A stretch of 64,000 nt of DNA from Paenibacillus polymyxa. GTDB lineage: Bacteria > Bacillota > Bacilli > Paenibacillales > Paenibacillaceae. The stretch is taken from assembly GCF_018614975.1 (NCBI RefSeq), contig NZ_JAGGNR010000015.1, positions 1 to 64,000 of the forward strand, written 5' to 3'. Made by a program: the position numbers and the translations under genes. The stretch's first letter is position 1. Each line of letters starts with the position of its first letter. This document shows, piece by piece, positions 10,612 to 19,063 of the stretch. Below the pieces are notes generated by a model that did not search any database, was not told the DNA's origin, and saw only the letters and a program-made list of their open reading frames with translations.

Positions 10612-10626
10612 ATGTAAGCGTTATCG
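10612..10626 (-). promoter_or_regulatory. cre-like site upstream of mqo
   Basis: ATGTAAGCGTTATCG matches the CcpA cre consensus WTGNAAGCGNWWNCA at all but the last position and lies about 36 bp upstream of the mqo start. A TATAAT hexamer further upstream on the minus strand (near 10683-10688) is a possible -10 element, which would put the cre in the 5' UTR, a roadblock position. Confidence 0.45.
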
Positions 10627-10875
10627 ATTTGGCATTTGCAGCAAGCCCATTCTTGAACAGGATCGCACCTTCTCTAATGATTATAACCTTGATCTAGTGT
10701 ATCAATAATATAGAGCAATTTAAATATGCAATTTCAAGATATTTGCTATTCCATCAGTATACGCTAGTTTACATCGGAACGTTAGCCCGGTTATAGGCCT
10801 GAAAGATATATTTGTTCAAAACAAAGAAAGGAACCCGGTTTTAGGGGGACTTTGGGTGATCAAATGGATGCACTA

Positions 10876-10910
10876 AAAGCCGCTCTCGAATCGCTTCGCA
10901 AGGCGGCTTT
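10876..10910 (-). terminator. terminator after the ABC importer operon
   Basis: AAAGCCGC (10876-10883) pairs with GCGGCTTT (10903-10910), with further pairing possible in the loop. The minus strand ends in CTTTTAG. It lies 45 bp past the stop of the last importer gene. The rest of the mqo-importer gap (10627-10875) shows only AT-rich promoter-like sequence. Confidence 0.65.
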
Positions 10911-10955
10911 ATATTTAAGATTAACGATTACCACCCCCGGCGTCTCCGGGAGTAC

Positions 10956-11954
10956 TCAGAAGATCGAAATTAACTCTTTCGTGTACGGATGGCGTTCTTC
11001 AGCGAACAACGCATCTGCACCAAAGCGGTCAACGATCTGACCTTCCCGCATGACGATGATGCGCTGGCTCATGCGATGAACCGCGGCCAGATCATGTGAG
11101 ATGAACACGTATGATAGACCCAGTGATGTCCGGAGATCGGTAAGCAACTGCAAAACTGCTCCTTGCGAGATCACATCCAGGCTGGCCGTCGGTTCATCCA
11201 GAACGACAACGTCCGGCTCAATACCAATGGCACGTGCGATCGTGACCCGCTGACGCTGTCCACCACTCAGCTCATGGGGGTATCGTCCAGCCAAATCGCT
11301 TGGAAGCTCAACAGCTTCAAGCAGCTTTTGGACGTAAGCATCCTTAGACGTATAGGTAAAGTGGGAAAGCTCGGCGTTCCGTCCAAGCTGCTCGTACGGA
11401 TCGATGAGCGAGTCGGCAATCTTGAGCTTTGGATTCAGTGCAGCCATCGGGTTCTGGAATACAATCTGAATCTTCCGGCGATGAGGTCGCAATCGTCGGC
11501 CGCTCAGCCGTGCAATATCCTGTCCACCCAGTGTAATTGAGCCTGCATCTGCATCTTCGATCCGCAGCAGACAGCGTGCGAGTGTACTCTTCCCACAGCC
11601 GCTCTCGCCAACTAGGCCAAGACACTCACCGCGGTTCAGGGTGAAGGAAATATCGTTCACAGCCGGTCGGTCTGCATCTGCATACGTTCGGCTGAGATGT
11701 TCCACGTGAAGCACAGGATTGCCAGGGATGCTGAACGGTGAAGCATTCTCTGAAGCGGCAATATCTATATTCACACCTGTATCCGCATGATCTGTATCTG
11801 TAACCTTTGTGAATGCATGATCTGCAAAGGCAGTATCTATGACTGCATTGTCTGTGTCTTCATGGTTTACGTCGTTAGCAAAGTCGTGGCTTCGCAAACC
11901 AGATTCTTCAGACTTCACGAATCCACGGTGTTCATCATTTGCGGTCGTCTTCAT
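10956..11954 (-). CDS. ABC importer ATP-binding protein, OppF/NikE type, with His/Asp-rich N-terminal extension
   Basis: 332 residues. The ATPase core (about 80-332) has Walker A GLVGESGCGKST, signature LSGGQRQR, Walker B VVVLDEPTASLD and an H-loop in FISHDLAAV. It is the second of two ATPases of the nickel/peptide (Opp/Nik/Cnt) transporter type. Unusually, the first ~75 residues are a low-complexity extension with many His, Asp and Glu (HDFAND, NHEDTD, DTDHADTG). OppF/NikE proteins normally start close to the nucleotide-binding domain. The start at 11954 overlaps the upstream ATPase gene by 4 bp, which supports the long form. A metal-sensing or metal-buffering role for the extension is inference, suggested by the Zur-like boxes upstream. 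Confidence 0.85.
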   Translation of the reverse strand: MKTTANDEHRGFVKSEESGLRSHDFANDVNHEDTDNAVIDTAFADHAFTKVTDTDHADTGVNIDIAASENASPFSIPGNPVLHVEHLSRTYADADRPAVNDISFTLNRGECLGLVGESGCGKSTLARCLLRIEDADAGSITLGGQDIARLSGRRLRPHRRKIQIVFQNPMAALNPKLKIADSLIDPYEQLGRNAELSHFTYTSKDAYVQKLLEAVELPSDLAGRYPHELSGGQRQRVTIARAIGIEPDVVVLDEPTASLDVISQGAVLQLLTDLRTSLGLSYVFISHDLAAVHRMSQRIIVMREGQIVDRFGADALFAEERHPYTKELISIF

Positions 11955-12751
11955 TCGGTTTCCGCCTCCTTCAATCCCGACTTCAGCGAGCGACTCAGAA
12001 CGGGAGCCGCCTCAATCAGTTGGCGCGTATATTCATGCTGAGGATGATCAAGAATGCGATGTTTCCCACCAGATTCGACAATCTGTCCTTCCTTCATTAC
12101 AGCCAAGCGGTTGGCATAGCGGCGAACATGGCGCCAATCGTGCGTGATAAACAGAATGGCACAGCCCGTCTCCGCTTGTTTGCGTGCCAGCAGTTCCAGT
12201 ACGCGATGCCCGGATACACTGTCCAGCGCCGTTGTCGCTTCGTCAGCGATCAGCAGACGAGGGGAGAGCATCAGCGATGTGGCAATAGAAGCCCGCTGAA
12301 GCTGTCCACCGCTCAATTGGAACGGATAGCGGCGCAGCAATTCAGCGCCAAGGCCAACCGATTCCAATGCTTCCTCCGCCCGTTTCTTGCGGATGGCAGA
12401 AGACTTTTCCCCGTGTACCTTCTGGTATTCATCAAAGTGTCCGCCAATGCTGCGAAATGGCGTAAACGCTCCCTGATAGTCTTGAAAAATATATGAGATG
12501 CGGCTTCCCCGCAGGGCTCGCATCTCCTTTGGCTTCCGTTCGAGCAGGTTACTGCCCTCGAACATGACTCGCCCCGACGCATGCAGGTTGGGCGGCAGCA
12601 GACGACCAATCGCTTGCGATAGCAAGCTTTTGCCACTACCGCTCTGTCCGACCAATGCCATGAATTCACCTTCGCGAACAGCCAGAGAGACTTGATCTAC
12701 AATCGTGCGATCCCGGCTAGAGATGCTCAGTTCCTCAATGGAGAGAATCAT
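11951..12751 (-). CDS. ABC importer ATP-binding protein, OppD/NikD type
   Basis: 266 residues with Walker A (LVGQSGSGKSLL, about 36-47), signature LSGGQLQRASIA and Walker B LLIADEATTALD. First ATPase of the operon; it energises import by the two permeases encoded upstream. It overlaps its neighbours by 4 bp at each end, so translation is probably coupled. At 266 residues it is compact like NikD and CntD rather than the longer (about 320+) OppD of peptide systems. Confidence 0.88.
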   Translation of the reverse strand: MILSIEELSISSRDRTIVDQVSLAVREGEFMALVGQSGSGKSLLSQAIGRLLPPNLHASGRVMFEGSNLLERKPKEMRALRGSRISYIFQDYQGAFTPFRSIGGHFDEYQKVHGEKSSAIRKKRAEEALESVGLGAELLRRYPFQLSGGQLQRASIATSLMLSPRLLIADEATTALDSVSGHRVLELLARKQAETGCAILFITHDWRHVRRYANRLAVMKEGQIVESGGKHRILDHPQHEYTRQLIEAAPVLSRSLKSGLKEAETE

Positions 12752-13602
12752 GGCTGCACCTCCTTCTTCACGTCAAACCGGTCTCGAAGATAGTCGCCCA
12801 GCATGTTGGCGAGCAGCACTATCGATACAATGGCAAGACCCGGATAGATCATCAGCTCCGGCCGAGACTGGAAGTAAGGCCGTGAGTCATTCAGCATCGC
12901 CCCCCATTCAGGTGTTGGCGGCTGTGCACCAAGGCCGATGTAGGACAATGATGAGATGAGCAGAATAATTTTGCCCAGATCAAGACTGGCCAGCACGAGC
13001 ACATGACCTGCGATATGCGGAAGCAGATGTTTTCTCATGATACGACCGTCCGACAATCCGTTGGTGCGGGCGATCCGAATGTAATCCTTTTGTGACTCCG
13101 ATAAAACCGTACTTCGAACGAGACGCGCATAGCTGACCCACTTTACGATCACGATGGCCAACACCAGATTACCGATTCCCGCGCCAAGCAGACCACTGAG
13201 CACAATAGCCACGATGGTATCAGGAAAAGCGAGGAAAGCATCGGCAATCCGCATGAACAGCCTATCGACCCAGCCACGTTTGTAACCAGCGATCAGACCA
13301 AACGGGATGCCGATCAGCAGTGCCGCACCGAGTGCCAGCAAGCTATAACCCATTGTTTGGCCGCCGCCAAGCAGCAGACGTGTCAGTACATCGCGGCCCA
13401 GATGGTCGGTGCCGAACGGATGGAGAGCACTTGCGCCCTGCAATCGTCCGCGCAGATCGGTTAAGGTGTGGTCATGTTTCAAGTATAAAAAAGTATATAA
13501 GGAGGCCGCGATGACTAGAAGTGCAAATAGCAAACCAACGATCGCCTGCCAGCTATGTTTTTTAGATTTTGTCGTTGGAATGGGCAGGGGAATGGTTTTC
13601 AT
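12748..13602 (-). CDS. ABC importer permease, OppC/NikC type
   Basis: 284 residues. One N-terminal TM helix (about 20-42), then a short extracytoplasmic segment with the GTDHLGRDVLTRLLLGG motif typical of NikC/OppC/DppC proteins, then five further TM helices with the EAA-like coupling loop around RTNGLSDGRIMRKHLLPH. It forms the membrane channel with the NikB-type permease. Overlaps both neighbours by 4 bp. Confidence 0.88.
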   Translation of the reverse strand: MKTIPLPIPTTKSKKHSWQAIVGLLFALLVIAASLYTFLYLKHDHTLTDLRGRLQGASALHPFGTDHLGRDVLTRLLLGGGQTMGYSLLALGAALLIGIPFGLIAGYKRGWVDRLFMRIADAFLAFPDTIVAIVLSGLLGAGIGNLVLAIVIVKWVSYARLVRSTVLSESQKDYIRIARTNGLSDGRIMRKHLLPHIAGHVLVLASLDLGKIILLISSLSYIGLGAQPPTPEWGAMLNDSRPYFQSRPELMIYPGLAIVSIVLLANMLGDYLRDRFDVKKEVQP

Positions 13603-14546
13603 CGGTGGGCCTCCTTTTCCTTGAGTTTCATTTCAGGATTCAAATAACGATACGACAGATCAACCGCCGTATTCACGAGGAATACCACGATAGCCATGAT
13701 CAGAATGTAACCCTGGATCAGTGGATAATCACGCTGGCGGATCGCGTCCACCACGAGCTTGCCGATGCCCGGATAAGCGAACAACACTTCAATCACGACA
13801 ACTCCGCCAATCAGGCTGCCAAGACTCACGCCGAATACCGTGATGACAGGTGGCAGACTATGCCGGAAGGCATGAAGCATGAAGATACGGCCTTCTGAGA
13901 GCCCTCTGGCTCGGGCGGACCGAACGAACTCCTGACTTAGTGAATCCAGCAGGCTTGAACGTAAAAGACGCACATAAACGCTGGAGATGGCAAGTCCCAG
14001 CGTCAGAGATGGCAGAATAAGCGATGTGAATCCATCCCGGCCCATGGTTGGCAGATTGCCAAAGCGTACGCCGAACATGTCGATCAGGATCAGACCCAGC
14101 CAGAAGCTTGGCACCGCCGCACCCACAATGGAGAGCATACGGCTGCCGCGGTCAATCCAACTGCCACGATGGAGCGCTGACAGTGAGCCTAGCGGGATCG
14201 CTATGACGAGCATAACCAGCAGCGCGCCAATCGTCAGCTCAGCTGTAGCCGGCAGTGCACGCATCAGGGTCTGCATGACAGGCTGGCCTGTCGAGTATGA
14301 CACGCCGAAGTCGAGCCGAACGAAATCGAGTAACCAATTGCCGAACTGCACAGGAAGAGAATCGTTAAAGCCCATCTCCTCGCGTACAGCTTCAACCTGC
14401 TCCTGACTAACAGATAGTTCGTCTACGTTCAGGATCGTCAGCACGGGATCACCAGGAGCCAGACGAATGAACAGAAAGCTCACAAACATAATGAACAACA
14501 GAAAGATAAATACCTCAAGGAACTTCCGCAGCACAATGCGAAACAT
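13599..14546 (-). CDS. ABC importer permease, OppB/NikB type
   Basis: 315 residues with six TM helices. The N-terminal helix (about 10-30) and the APGDP motif following it are characteristic of NikB/OppB/DppB permeases. The EAA loop is around SARARGLSEGRIFMLHAFRH. Its ATG at 14546 overlaps the stop of the binding-protein gene by one base. Confidence 0.88.
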   Translation of the reverse strand: MFRIVLRKFLEVFIFLLFIMFVSFLFIRLAPGDPVLTILNVDELSVSQEQVEAVREEMGFNDSLPVQFGNWLLDFVRLDFGVSYSTGQPVMQTLMRALPATAELTIGALLVMLVIAIPLGSLSALHRGSWIDRGSRMLSIVGAAVPSFWLGLILIDMFGVRFGNLPTMGRDGFTSLILPSLTLGLAISSVYVRLLRSSLLDSLSQEFVRSARARGLSEGRIFMLHAFRHSLPPVITVFGVSLGSLIGGVVVIEVLFAYPGIGKLVVDAIRQRDYPLIQGYILIMAIVVFLVNTAVDLSYRYLNPEMKLKEKEAHR

Positions 14547-16096
14547 TACATCACATCCAGCTTATTGGTAATCATGTAATATTCACTGCGAGTGGTAACC
14601 CAGTTCTTGATCTTCTTGCCGTTATAGGCAACGATTGTACCTGGATGCAGCACGAATGAGTTCAGCACGTTATCATGCACGTAATTGGCTGCCTTCTCGG
14701 CAAGCTCTGCACGTTTTTCCGGTGCAACTGTGAGATTTAGCTCGTCAATGATTTTGGTCAATTCTGGATCTTCCGATCCGCTGAAGTTAAGAGCACCCTT
14801 CGGATGGTACGTTGCATTCAGGTAATAGCCTGCATCCCCACGCGGAGCCGTCAAATTACTGTATGTCGCAATATCCCAGTCGCGATTAGACGCCATGTAA
14901 TCTTCCGGCGTGTCGATCTGACGGATCTGCACGTCGATACCGATCTTCTTGGCATCAGATTGGAACACTTGGGCGATTAGTGGCAGATCGGCACGAGCCG
15001 AATACGTCAGTAGCGTCAGCTGTAATGGTTTGCCGTCTTTGGTCATCACGCCGTTTTGCTGCGTGTACCCTGATTCGTTGAGATATTTTACAGCGACATC
15101 AGCTCCGGATTCCGTTGTTGTATCCGTATAGGTTGGTGCGAACGGTAGCGATGGCAGGAACGGTCCGATAGCAGCTTCACCGTAGCCGAGCAGGATTGTG
15201 TCCACGATACCCTGACGGTCAATCAGCGCGTCCAGCGCACGACGAACATTGAGGTCCTTCATACTCTCCCGCTGCATGTTCATCGTTAGCTGATGCACGC
15301 GGAACGTCGATGTGGACTCAACCTTCATGCCGTCCATCGCTTTGAGCGATTCGAGACTTTCGACTTCCGGACGGTATACGATATCAACCTGCCCAGATTT
15401 GAGCGCTAGTGTACGGGCATTGGCATCTTCATTGAATGAGAACGTGATGGAATCCAGAGGCGATGCTCCGTCCCAATATTCATCATAGCGAACCAGTTGC
15501 AGCTTGCTGCCTGGGGTAAAAGAGGTCAACTTGAACGGGCCCGTACCAATGGGCTTGTTCACAATGTCCGGCTCACTCACGTCGATAATCGCCGTGTTGG
15601 GATTCACCAGTTCCGAAGCGAACTCCGGGAATGGCTGAGTTGTGGTAATCTCCAGCTTGTCGCCCTCGGCTTCAATCGTATGGATCTTCAGCGCGTTCTG
15701 GATGGCTACATTCTCTTCCAGTGCCCGCTCAAGGGATGCCTTAACGGATTCGCCTGTCATCGGCTTGCCATTCTGGAAGGTCACATCATCTCGCAGATCG
15801 ATCGTCCAATGCTGTCCGTCTTCACTCTCCCAGCTCTCGGCGAGCCATGGAGCAACCGTCAGATTCTCTTCATCGAGACGAACCAGCGTTTCCGTAATGC
15901 CCGCGCGCAGCGGCACATAGCTGGAATCCACATGTGGATCTAGCGAACTGGTGGAGAAGTTATATAGGAAGTGAACATTTTTATTATCGGTGGATGGTTG
16001 CGCAGCGGGACTGGACTCAGATGATCCGCAGGCGCTCAACAGTCCAGCACTCAAGGCCAAGGAGACCAGCGCTAGCAGTGGCGTCTTTTTATTCAA
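14546..16096 (-). CDS. ABC importer substrate-binding lipoprotein (nickel/metallophore or peptide type; probably zinc-responsive)
   Basis: 516 residues, starting with TTG at 16096 after GAGAGGGG. The signal peptide ends in a lipobox (LLSACGSS, Cys about 23), so it is a membrane-anchored binding protein of the SBP_bac_5 family (SBP class C). Family motifs include LDPH near the N-terminus, WTIDLRDDVTFQNGKP, and the repeated-lobe region around VRRALDALIDRQGIV. Sequence style is closest to NikA/CntA-like nickel or opine-metallophore binding proteins, but substrate cannot be read from sequence. Two Zur-box-like palindromes in the promoter point to uptake of zinc or a zinc-metallophore complex (inference). 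No metallophore synthesis genes occur in the window. Confidence 0.85.
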   Translation of the reverse strand: MNKKTPLLALVSLALSAGLLSACGSSESSPAAQPSTDNKNVHFLYNFSTSSLDPHVDSSYVPLRAGITETLVRLDEENLTVAPWLAESWESEDGQHWTIDLRDDVTFQNGKPMTGESVKASLERALEENVAIQNALKIHTIEAEGDKLEITTTQPFPEFASELVNPNTAIIDVSEPDIVNKPIGTGPFKLTSFTPGSKLQLVRYDEYWDGASPLDSITFSFNEDANARTLALKSGQVDIVYRPEVESLESLKAMDGMKVESTSTFRVHQLTMNMQRESMKDLNVRRALDALIDRQGIVDTILLGYGEAAIGPFLPSLPFAPTYTDTTTESGADVAVKYLNESGYTQQNGVMTKDGKPLQLTLLTYSARADLPLIAQVFQSDAKKIGIDVQIRQIDTPEDYMASNRDWDIATYSNLTAPRGDAGYYLNATYHPKGALNFSGSEDPELTKIIDELNLTVAPEKRAELAEKAANYVHDNVLNSFVLHPGTIVAYNGKKIKNWVTTRSEYYMITNKLDVM

Positions 16097-16117
16097 GGTA
16101 ATGCCCCTCTCTCTTAA

Positions 16118-16132
16118 TCGTAATCATTATGA
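16118..16132. promoter_or_regulatory. second Zur-box-like palindrome, in the leader
   Basis: TCGTAATCATTATGA differs at one position from the Bacillus Zur core TCGTAATNATTACGA. It lies in the predicted 5' UTR, 21 bp upstream of the TTG start, 38 bp centre to centre from the promoter-spacer box. Confidence 0.6.
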
Positions 16133-16149
16133 TCTAAACAATGAGTATT

Positions 16150-16178
16150 ATCATATCGTAATGATTACGTTTTGACAA
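16150..16178 (-). promoter_or_regulatory. sigma-A-like promoter with a Zur-box-like palindrome filling the spacer
   Basis: On the minus strand: -35 TTGTCA (16178-16173), a 17-bp spacer, -10 TATGAT (16155-16150). The spacer contains TCGTAATGATTACGT at 16156-16170 (plus strand), which differs from the Zur core TCGTAATNATTACGA only at the final base. A bound dimer would cover the promoter. Confidence 0.65.
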
Positions 16179-16206
16179 GAGTTATCTTGGTGGTGAAACG
16201 AGAAAA

Positions 16207-16233
16207 AATCCGACTCTCAGATGAGAGCGGATT
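16207..16233. terminator. terminator-like hairpin between toxin unit and importer
   Basis: AATCCG-CTCTCA (one bulged A) pairs with TGAGAG-CGGATT. An A6 run lies on the left, giving a T-run on the minus strand for the toxin/immunity transcript. The remaining 16234-16385 shows no gene. Confidence 0.5.
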
Positions 16234-16385
16234 CTTCAAGTTTTTTGTTACATATGAGGGTGTTATTATGGTTTATTCCTGTTGCGCTAATTGTGTAAAA
16301 AGAGAGATTAATATAAAGTTACATGCCCTTCCAGAGAATGTGACCTAGCCCCTACCTTCATTAGTGCATAAGGTTTAAATCTTAC

Positions 16386-16715
16386 CTAGAATATATAGAG
16401 TACCGTGTCTTCATTAATAAATGCATTAGGCAACACTTTTTGTAGATTCTCAATTCTCCCCTTCATATACTCTAAATCATTTCCATCCAAATTTTTTATT
16501 GACCATTCCTTCAAAAGCGCTAACTCAACTATTGCAGCTTCTAATTGGCTATAATTTATCTCAGATCCATCTTGAATAATTGTTATTCCTAATTCATGTA
16601 TTGCTTTCTCCCAATGTTCTTCATAGAAATCTTGAGTTGATATATTCTCACTGAGTGTCAGCTCTGAATTCCGATCATTGATGTCACCGTTATATCTAAA
16701 TAGACCTATGGACAT
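16386..16715 (-). CDS. candidate immunity protein for the WXG100 toxin
   Basis: 109 residues, acidic, no signal peptide or TM helix, no family recognised. Its ATG overlaps the toxin stop codon by one base (TAATG), so the two are translationally coupled. A small acidic cytoplasmic gene directly after a toxin C-terminal domain is the usual position of a cognate immunity gene in polymorphic toxin systems. The role is inferred from position only. It is more AT-rich than its surroundings, as immunity/toxin tails often are. Confidence 0.55.
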   Translation of the reverse strand: MSIGLFRYNGDINDRNSELTLSENISTQDFYEEHWEKAIHELGITIIQDGSEINYSQLEAAIVELALLKEWSIKNLDGNDLEYMKGRIENLQKVLPNAFINEDTVLYIF

Positions 16716-17908
16716 TATTCTTTCCCTCCAAATTCAGCTGAAAAATTGTAATCCGGATATTTAGTTTTTAAGTTATTTAGTTCATTTTGAACTGCCGACC
16801 TTAACTTTGGAGTATCTGCATCAATTCTGAACACATACTTTCTAATGTTCGTTATATCCTCAAATAAGGGAACATCTTGAGAAACAGAACTGGACAGTTT
16901 CACTTCCGTTTGTTGAAGGGCTGTTATTCTGTTTGAACCCTTTTTAAATATCTGTTTAAGTGCCCATTGTTCTTCAGTTTGCGGAACATTGGGGTTATCC
17001 ATGTACAATTTCTTCGCCGACTTATCCTCATATATTATTTTGTTTTTTAAATCTACCTCGTCAATTTCACTATTTAACTTACCATGAATGTTAACCTCTT
17101 TATAAGACTCTTGCTTAACTGGAATTGGAGAAGATGGTCCTACCACTTTGCTATTCTTAGCCTTAGCAGCCTCAATATGCTGCTTAATCTTCGCCACAGC
17201 TGGACTAGAAGCAGGCAATCGATAAGGCCCTTTACCACCCGGCATACTCCCACGAACCATCTGAATGGCCATGAAAATTTGACTAAACTTTAGAGAGGTC
17301 ACCATCATCTGAGCATACTTATCCGATACAGGCTCTCCCGTCGTAGGATGAATCCCCATCTCAAATGCCTTGATCTGTAACGCAAAAATATCTTCTCCAG
17401 GCGGTTCAACGTTCACAGCTTGCATGCGATTAAAGTCCAGATTTCCCTGATCCCGCTGATAAGCCTGAAGAGCAGCCTGATCCGCAACACCATTCTCGTT
17501 GACAGGCATCCATACCCACTTACCAAACATATTGACTTGCGCCATCCGATAGCCCTTATCACCCGAACCTGAATCACCTGTTGATTTGGTCATCATAGCT
17601 ACGGCACCGACTGCTCCAAACGCACCACCCAAACTTACCTTCTGAGCATCTGCATCTTGGAAACGCGTGGCGATATCCTTCAATTCCTTGGATGTATTCA
17701 CCATACTCTCCAGCGCTTTATCCAGTATAGGTCGTGACTGCTCGAACTCATAGTAAAATCGCTCCTGCGTCGCACCCATCCACATCATCTGAACAAACAT
17801 GATCTGTCTCGTCAGGTCACTTCGTATACTCTCTAACTGTTGTCTGGCTTGATCCACCTGATTCGATACGTGATGTAGTTGTTCAGGGGTAACTTTGATT
17901 GTACTCAT
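16715..17908 (-). CDS. WXG100-family polymorphic toxin with a restriction-endonuclease-like C-terminus
   Basis: 397 residues; ATG after GCGGAG. Residues 1-95 form a WXG100/ESAT-6-like helical hairpin with the WMG turn motif near 43-45, the signature of type VII (Ess/Yuk) secretion substrates. A middle region (about 100-255) carries a pre-toxin-like segment with the MGIHPTTGEPVSDKYA motif seen in such toxins. The AT-rich C-terminal about 130 residues contain EVDLKNKIIYEDKSAKK, which resembles a PD-(D/E)xK nuclease active site (acidic residue, then E-D-K). The C-terminus is therefore a probable DNase, by motif only. A candidate immunity gene follows with a 1-bp overlap. No type VII secretion genes are in the window. 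Confidence 0.7.
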   Translation of the reverse strand: MSTIKVTPEQLHHVSNQVDQARQQLESIRSDLTRQIMFVQMMWMGATQERFYYEFEQSRPILDKALESMVNTSKELKDIATRFQDADAQKVSLGGAFGAVGAVAMMTKSTGDSGSGDKGYRMAQVNMFGKWVWMPVNENGVADQAALQAYQRDQGNLDFNRMQAVNVEPPGEDIFALQIKAFEMGIHPTTGEPVSDKYAQMMVTSLKFSQIFMAIQMVRGSMPGGKGPYRLPASSPAVAKIKQHIEAAKAKNSKVVGPSSPIPVKQESYKEVNIHGKLNSEIDEVDLKNKIIYEDKSAKKLYMDNPNVPQTEEQWALKQIFKKGSNRITALQQTEVKLSSSVSQDVPLFEDITNIRKYVFRIDADTPKLRSAVQNELNNLKTKYPDYNFSAEFGGKE

Positions 17909-18093
17909 ACGTTTCTCCGCTCATTCGAAATAGGATTATCCTATGTTAGCAGAAGTGTGATATGTAAACTATCCGGCTAACATCCTGATTTCACCATGAT
18001 AAAAACACAAGCTGTGCTCCTCATCAGTGCTATGGTCCTATATGCATATACCCACTTCAAGGCATATCCTACCAGTTTCAGTAAATACCTCTC

Positions 18094-18897
18094 CTACTTC
18101 ATTTCCTCCAACATCACCCGATACCGTCCAATCTGCTCCTCTGTCGCCTCTTCCCGCAATGATTCCAACAATGCTGTGCACCTTATAAAAAACCGATCCA
18201 AACCAAGCTTATCCGCTAACCGAATCGCCTGCAAAATGAACTCCACTGCCTCCTGCGGTCTTCCCATCCACTGTTCATACAAAGCCCGCTGATAACAGTA
18301 ATGGTACATATCATCGTTGTTTGAAGAATTCATTTCTGTGCCATCGCCCTGTATCTGATCCTCGAACACATGTAAAAGCCGATCAATCTGCCACCTATGC
18401 CTCACTGCTGCTTCCGTAATCACTTTCAGACCTGCCAAACCTTCCTCCGGATGCTCAGGCAAAAAGTTCATAAACTCCTCCAGCAGTTCCTCCTGACCGG
18501 CTTCAATCTCAAGAGCATACCGATTCACCCGTGCCTTATGCCTGAACTCCTGTACCACCTGCATACCTACCTCATCCAGATCCTCCATCCACCCTAGTTC
18601 TGCATATTGATCGATACATGCCCTCGCCTGATCTACCTGCCCCATCTTCTGGTGAGCCATCCCCTGCATTAAATGACTGAACCCGTAATAATAGACTAAC
18701 GGACGCTCGATGTGTATATGTGGCGCAGGCACTCCCTTTGAGTGATACTCCTGCCGCTCTTCATGGATGGACTGAACACATTGATATAACATGTCCGCCC
18801 TCTCCATCACCTTGTTCCAATTTTCAAAAGCCACAGCCATGTCCAACATTTCAACAATGATGTCCGGTTTGAGTGATCTTAGGATAGATTTACGCAA
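18094..18897 (-). CDS. TPR-like helical-repeat protein (HTH-less)
   Basis: 267 residues from a TTG at 18897 preceded by GGGGGG. All-helical, with several 30-40-residue units (FSHLMQGMAHQKMGQVDQARAC, YCYQRALYEQWMGRPQEAVEF) like the TPR sensor halves of XRE/Rap-type regulators. The usual N-terminal helix-turn-helix is absent. A separate XRE-type HTH gene lies immediately divergent, so the two may work together or be a split regulator (inference). No signal peptide. Confidence 0.6.
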   Translation of the reverse strand: MRKSILRSLKPDIIVEMLDMAVAFENWNKVMERADMLYQCVQSIHEERQEYHSKGVPAPHIHIERPLVYYYGFSHLMQGMAHQKMGQVDQARACIDQYAELGWMEDLDEVGMQVVQEFRHKARVNRYALEIEAGQEELLEEFMNFLPEHPEEGLAGLKVITEAAVRHRWQIDRLLHVFEDQIQGDGTEMNSSNNDDMYHYCYQRALYEQWMGRPQEAVEFILQAIRLADKLGLDRFFIRCTALLESLREEATEEQIGRYRVMLEEMK

Positions 18898-18969
18898 AGA
18901 GAAGGCCCCCCTTAATTATCCATTTTCTTATAATTGTATAGATAAATCAAAAAAAGATCAATCTAAATT

Positions 18970-18983
18970 GTACTTATAAGTAC
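18970..18983. promoter_or_regulatory. perfect 14-bp palindrome, candidate operator
   Basis: GTACTTATAAGTAC is a perfect palindrome midway between the TPR-like and XRE genes. It is a plausible autoregulatory operator for the XRE protein; no binding data. Confidence 0.45.
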
Positions 18984-19063
18984 TTTTATTTAGCTATACA
19001 GTTTGCACATATTAGTCTGTAAGGATTCTATAACCTCTTCTAATCTTAAGTGGAGGTGATCAA

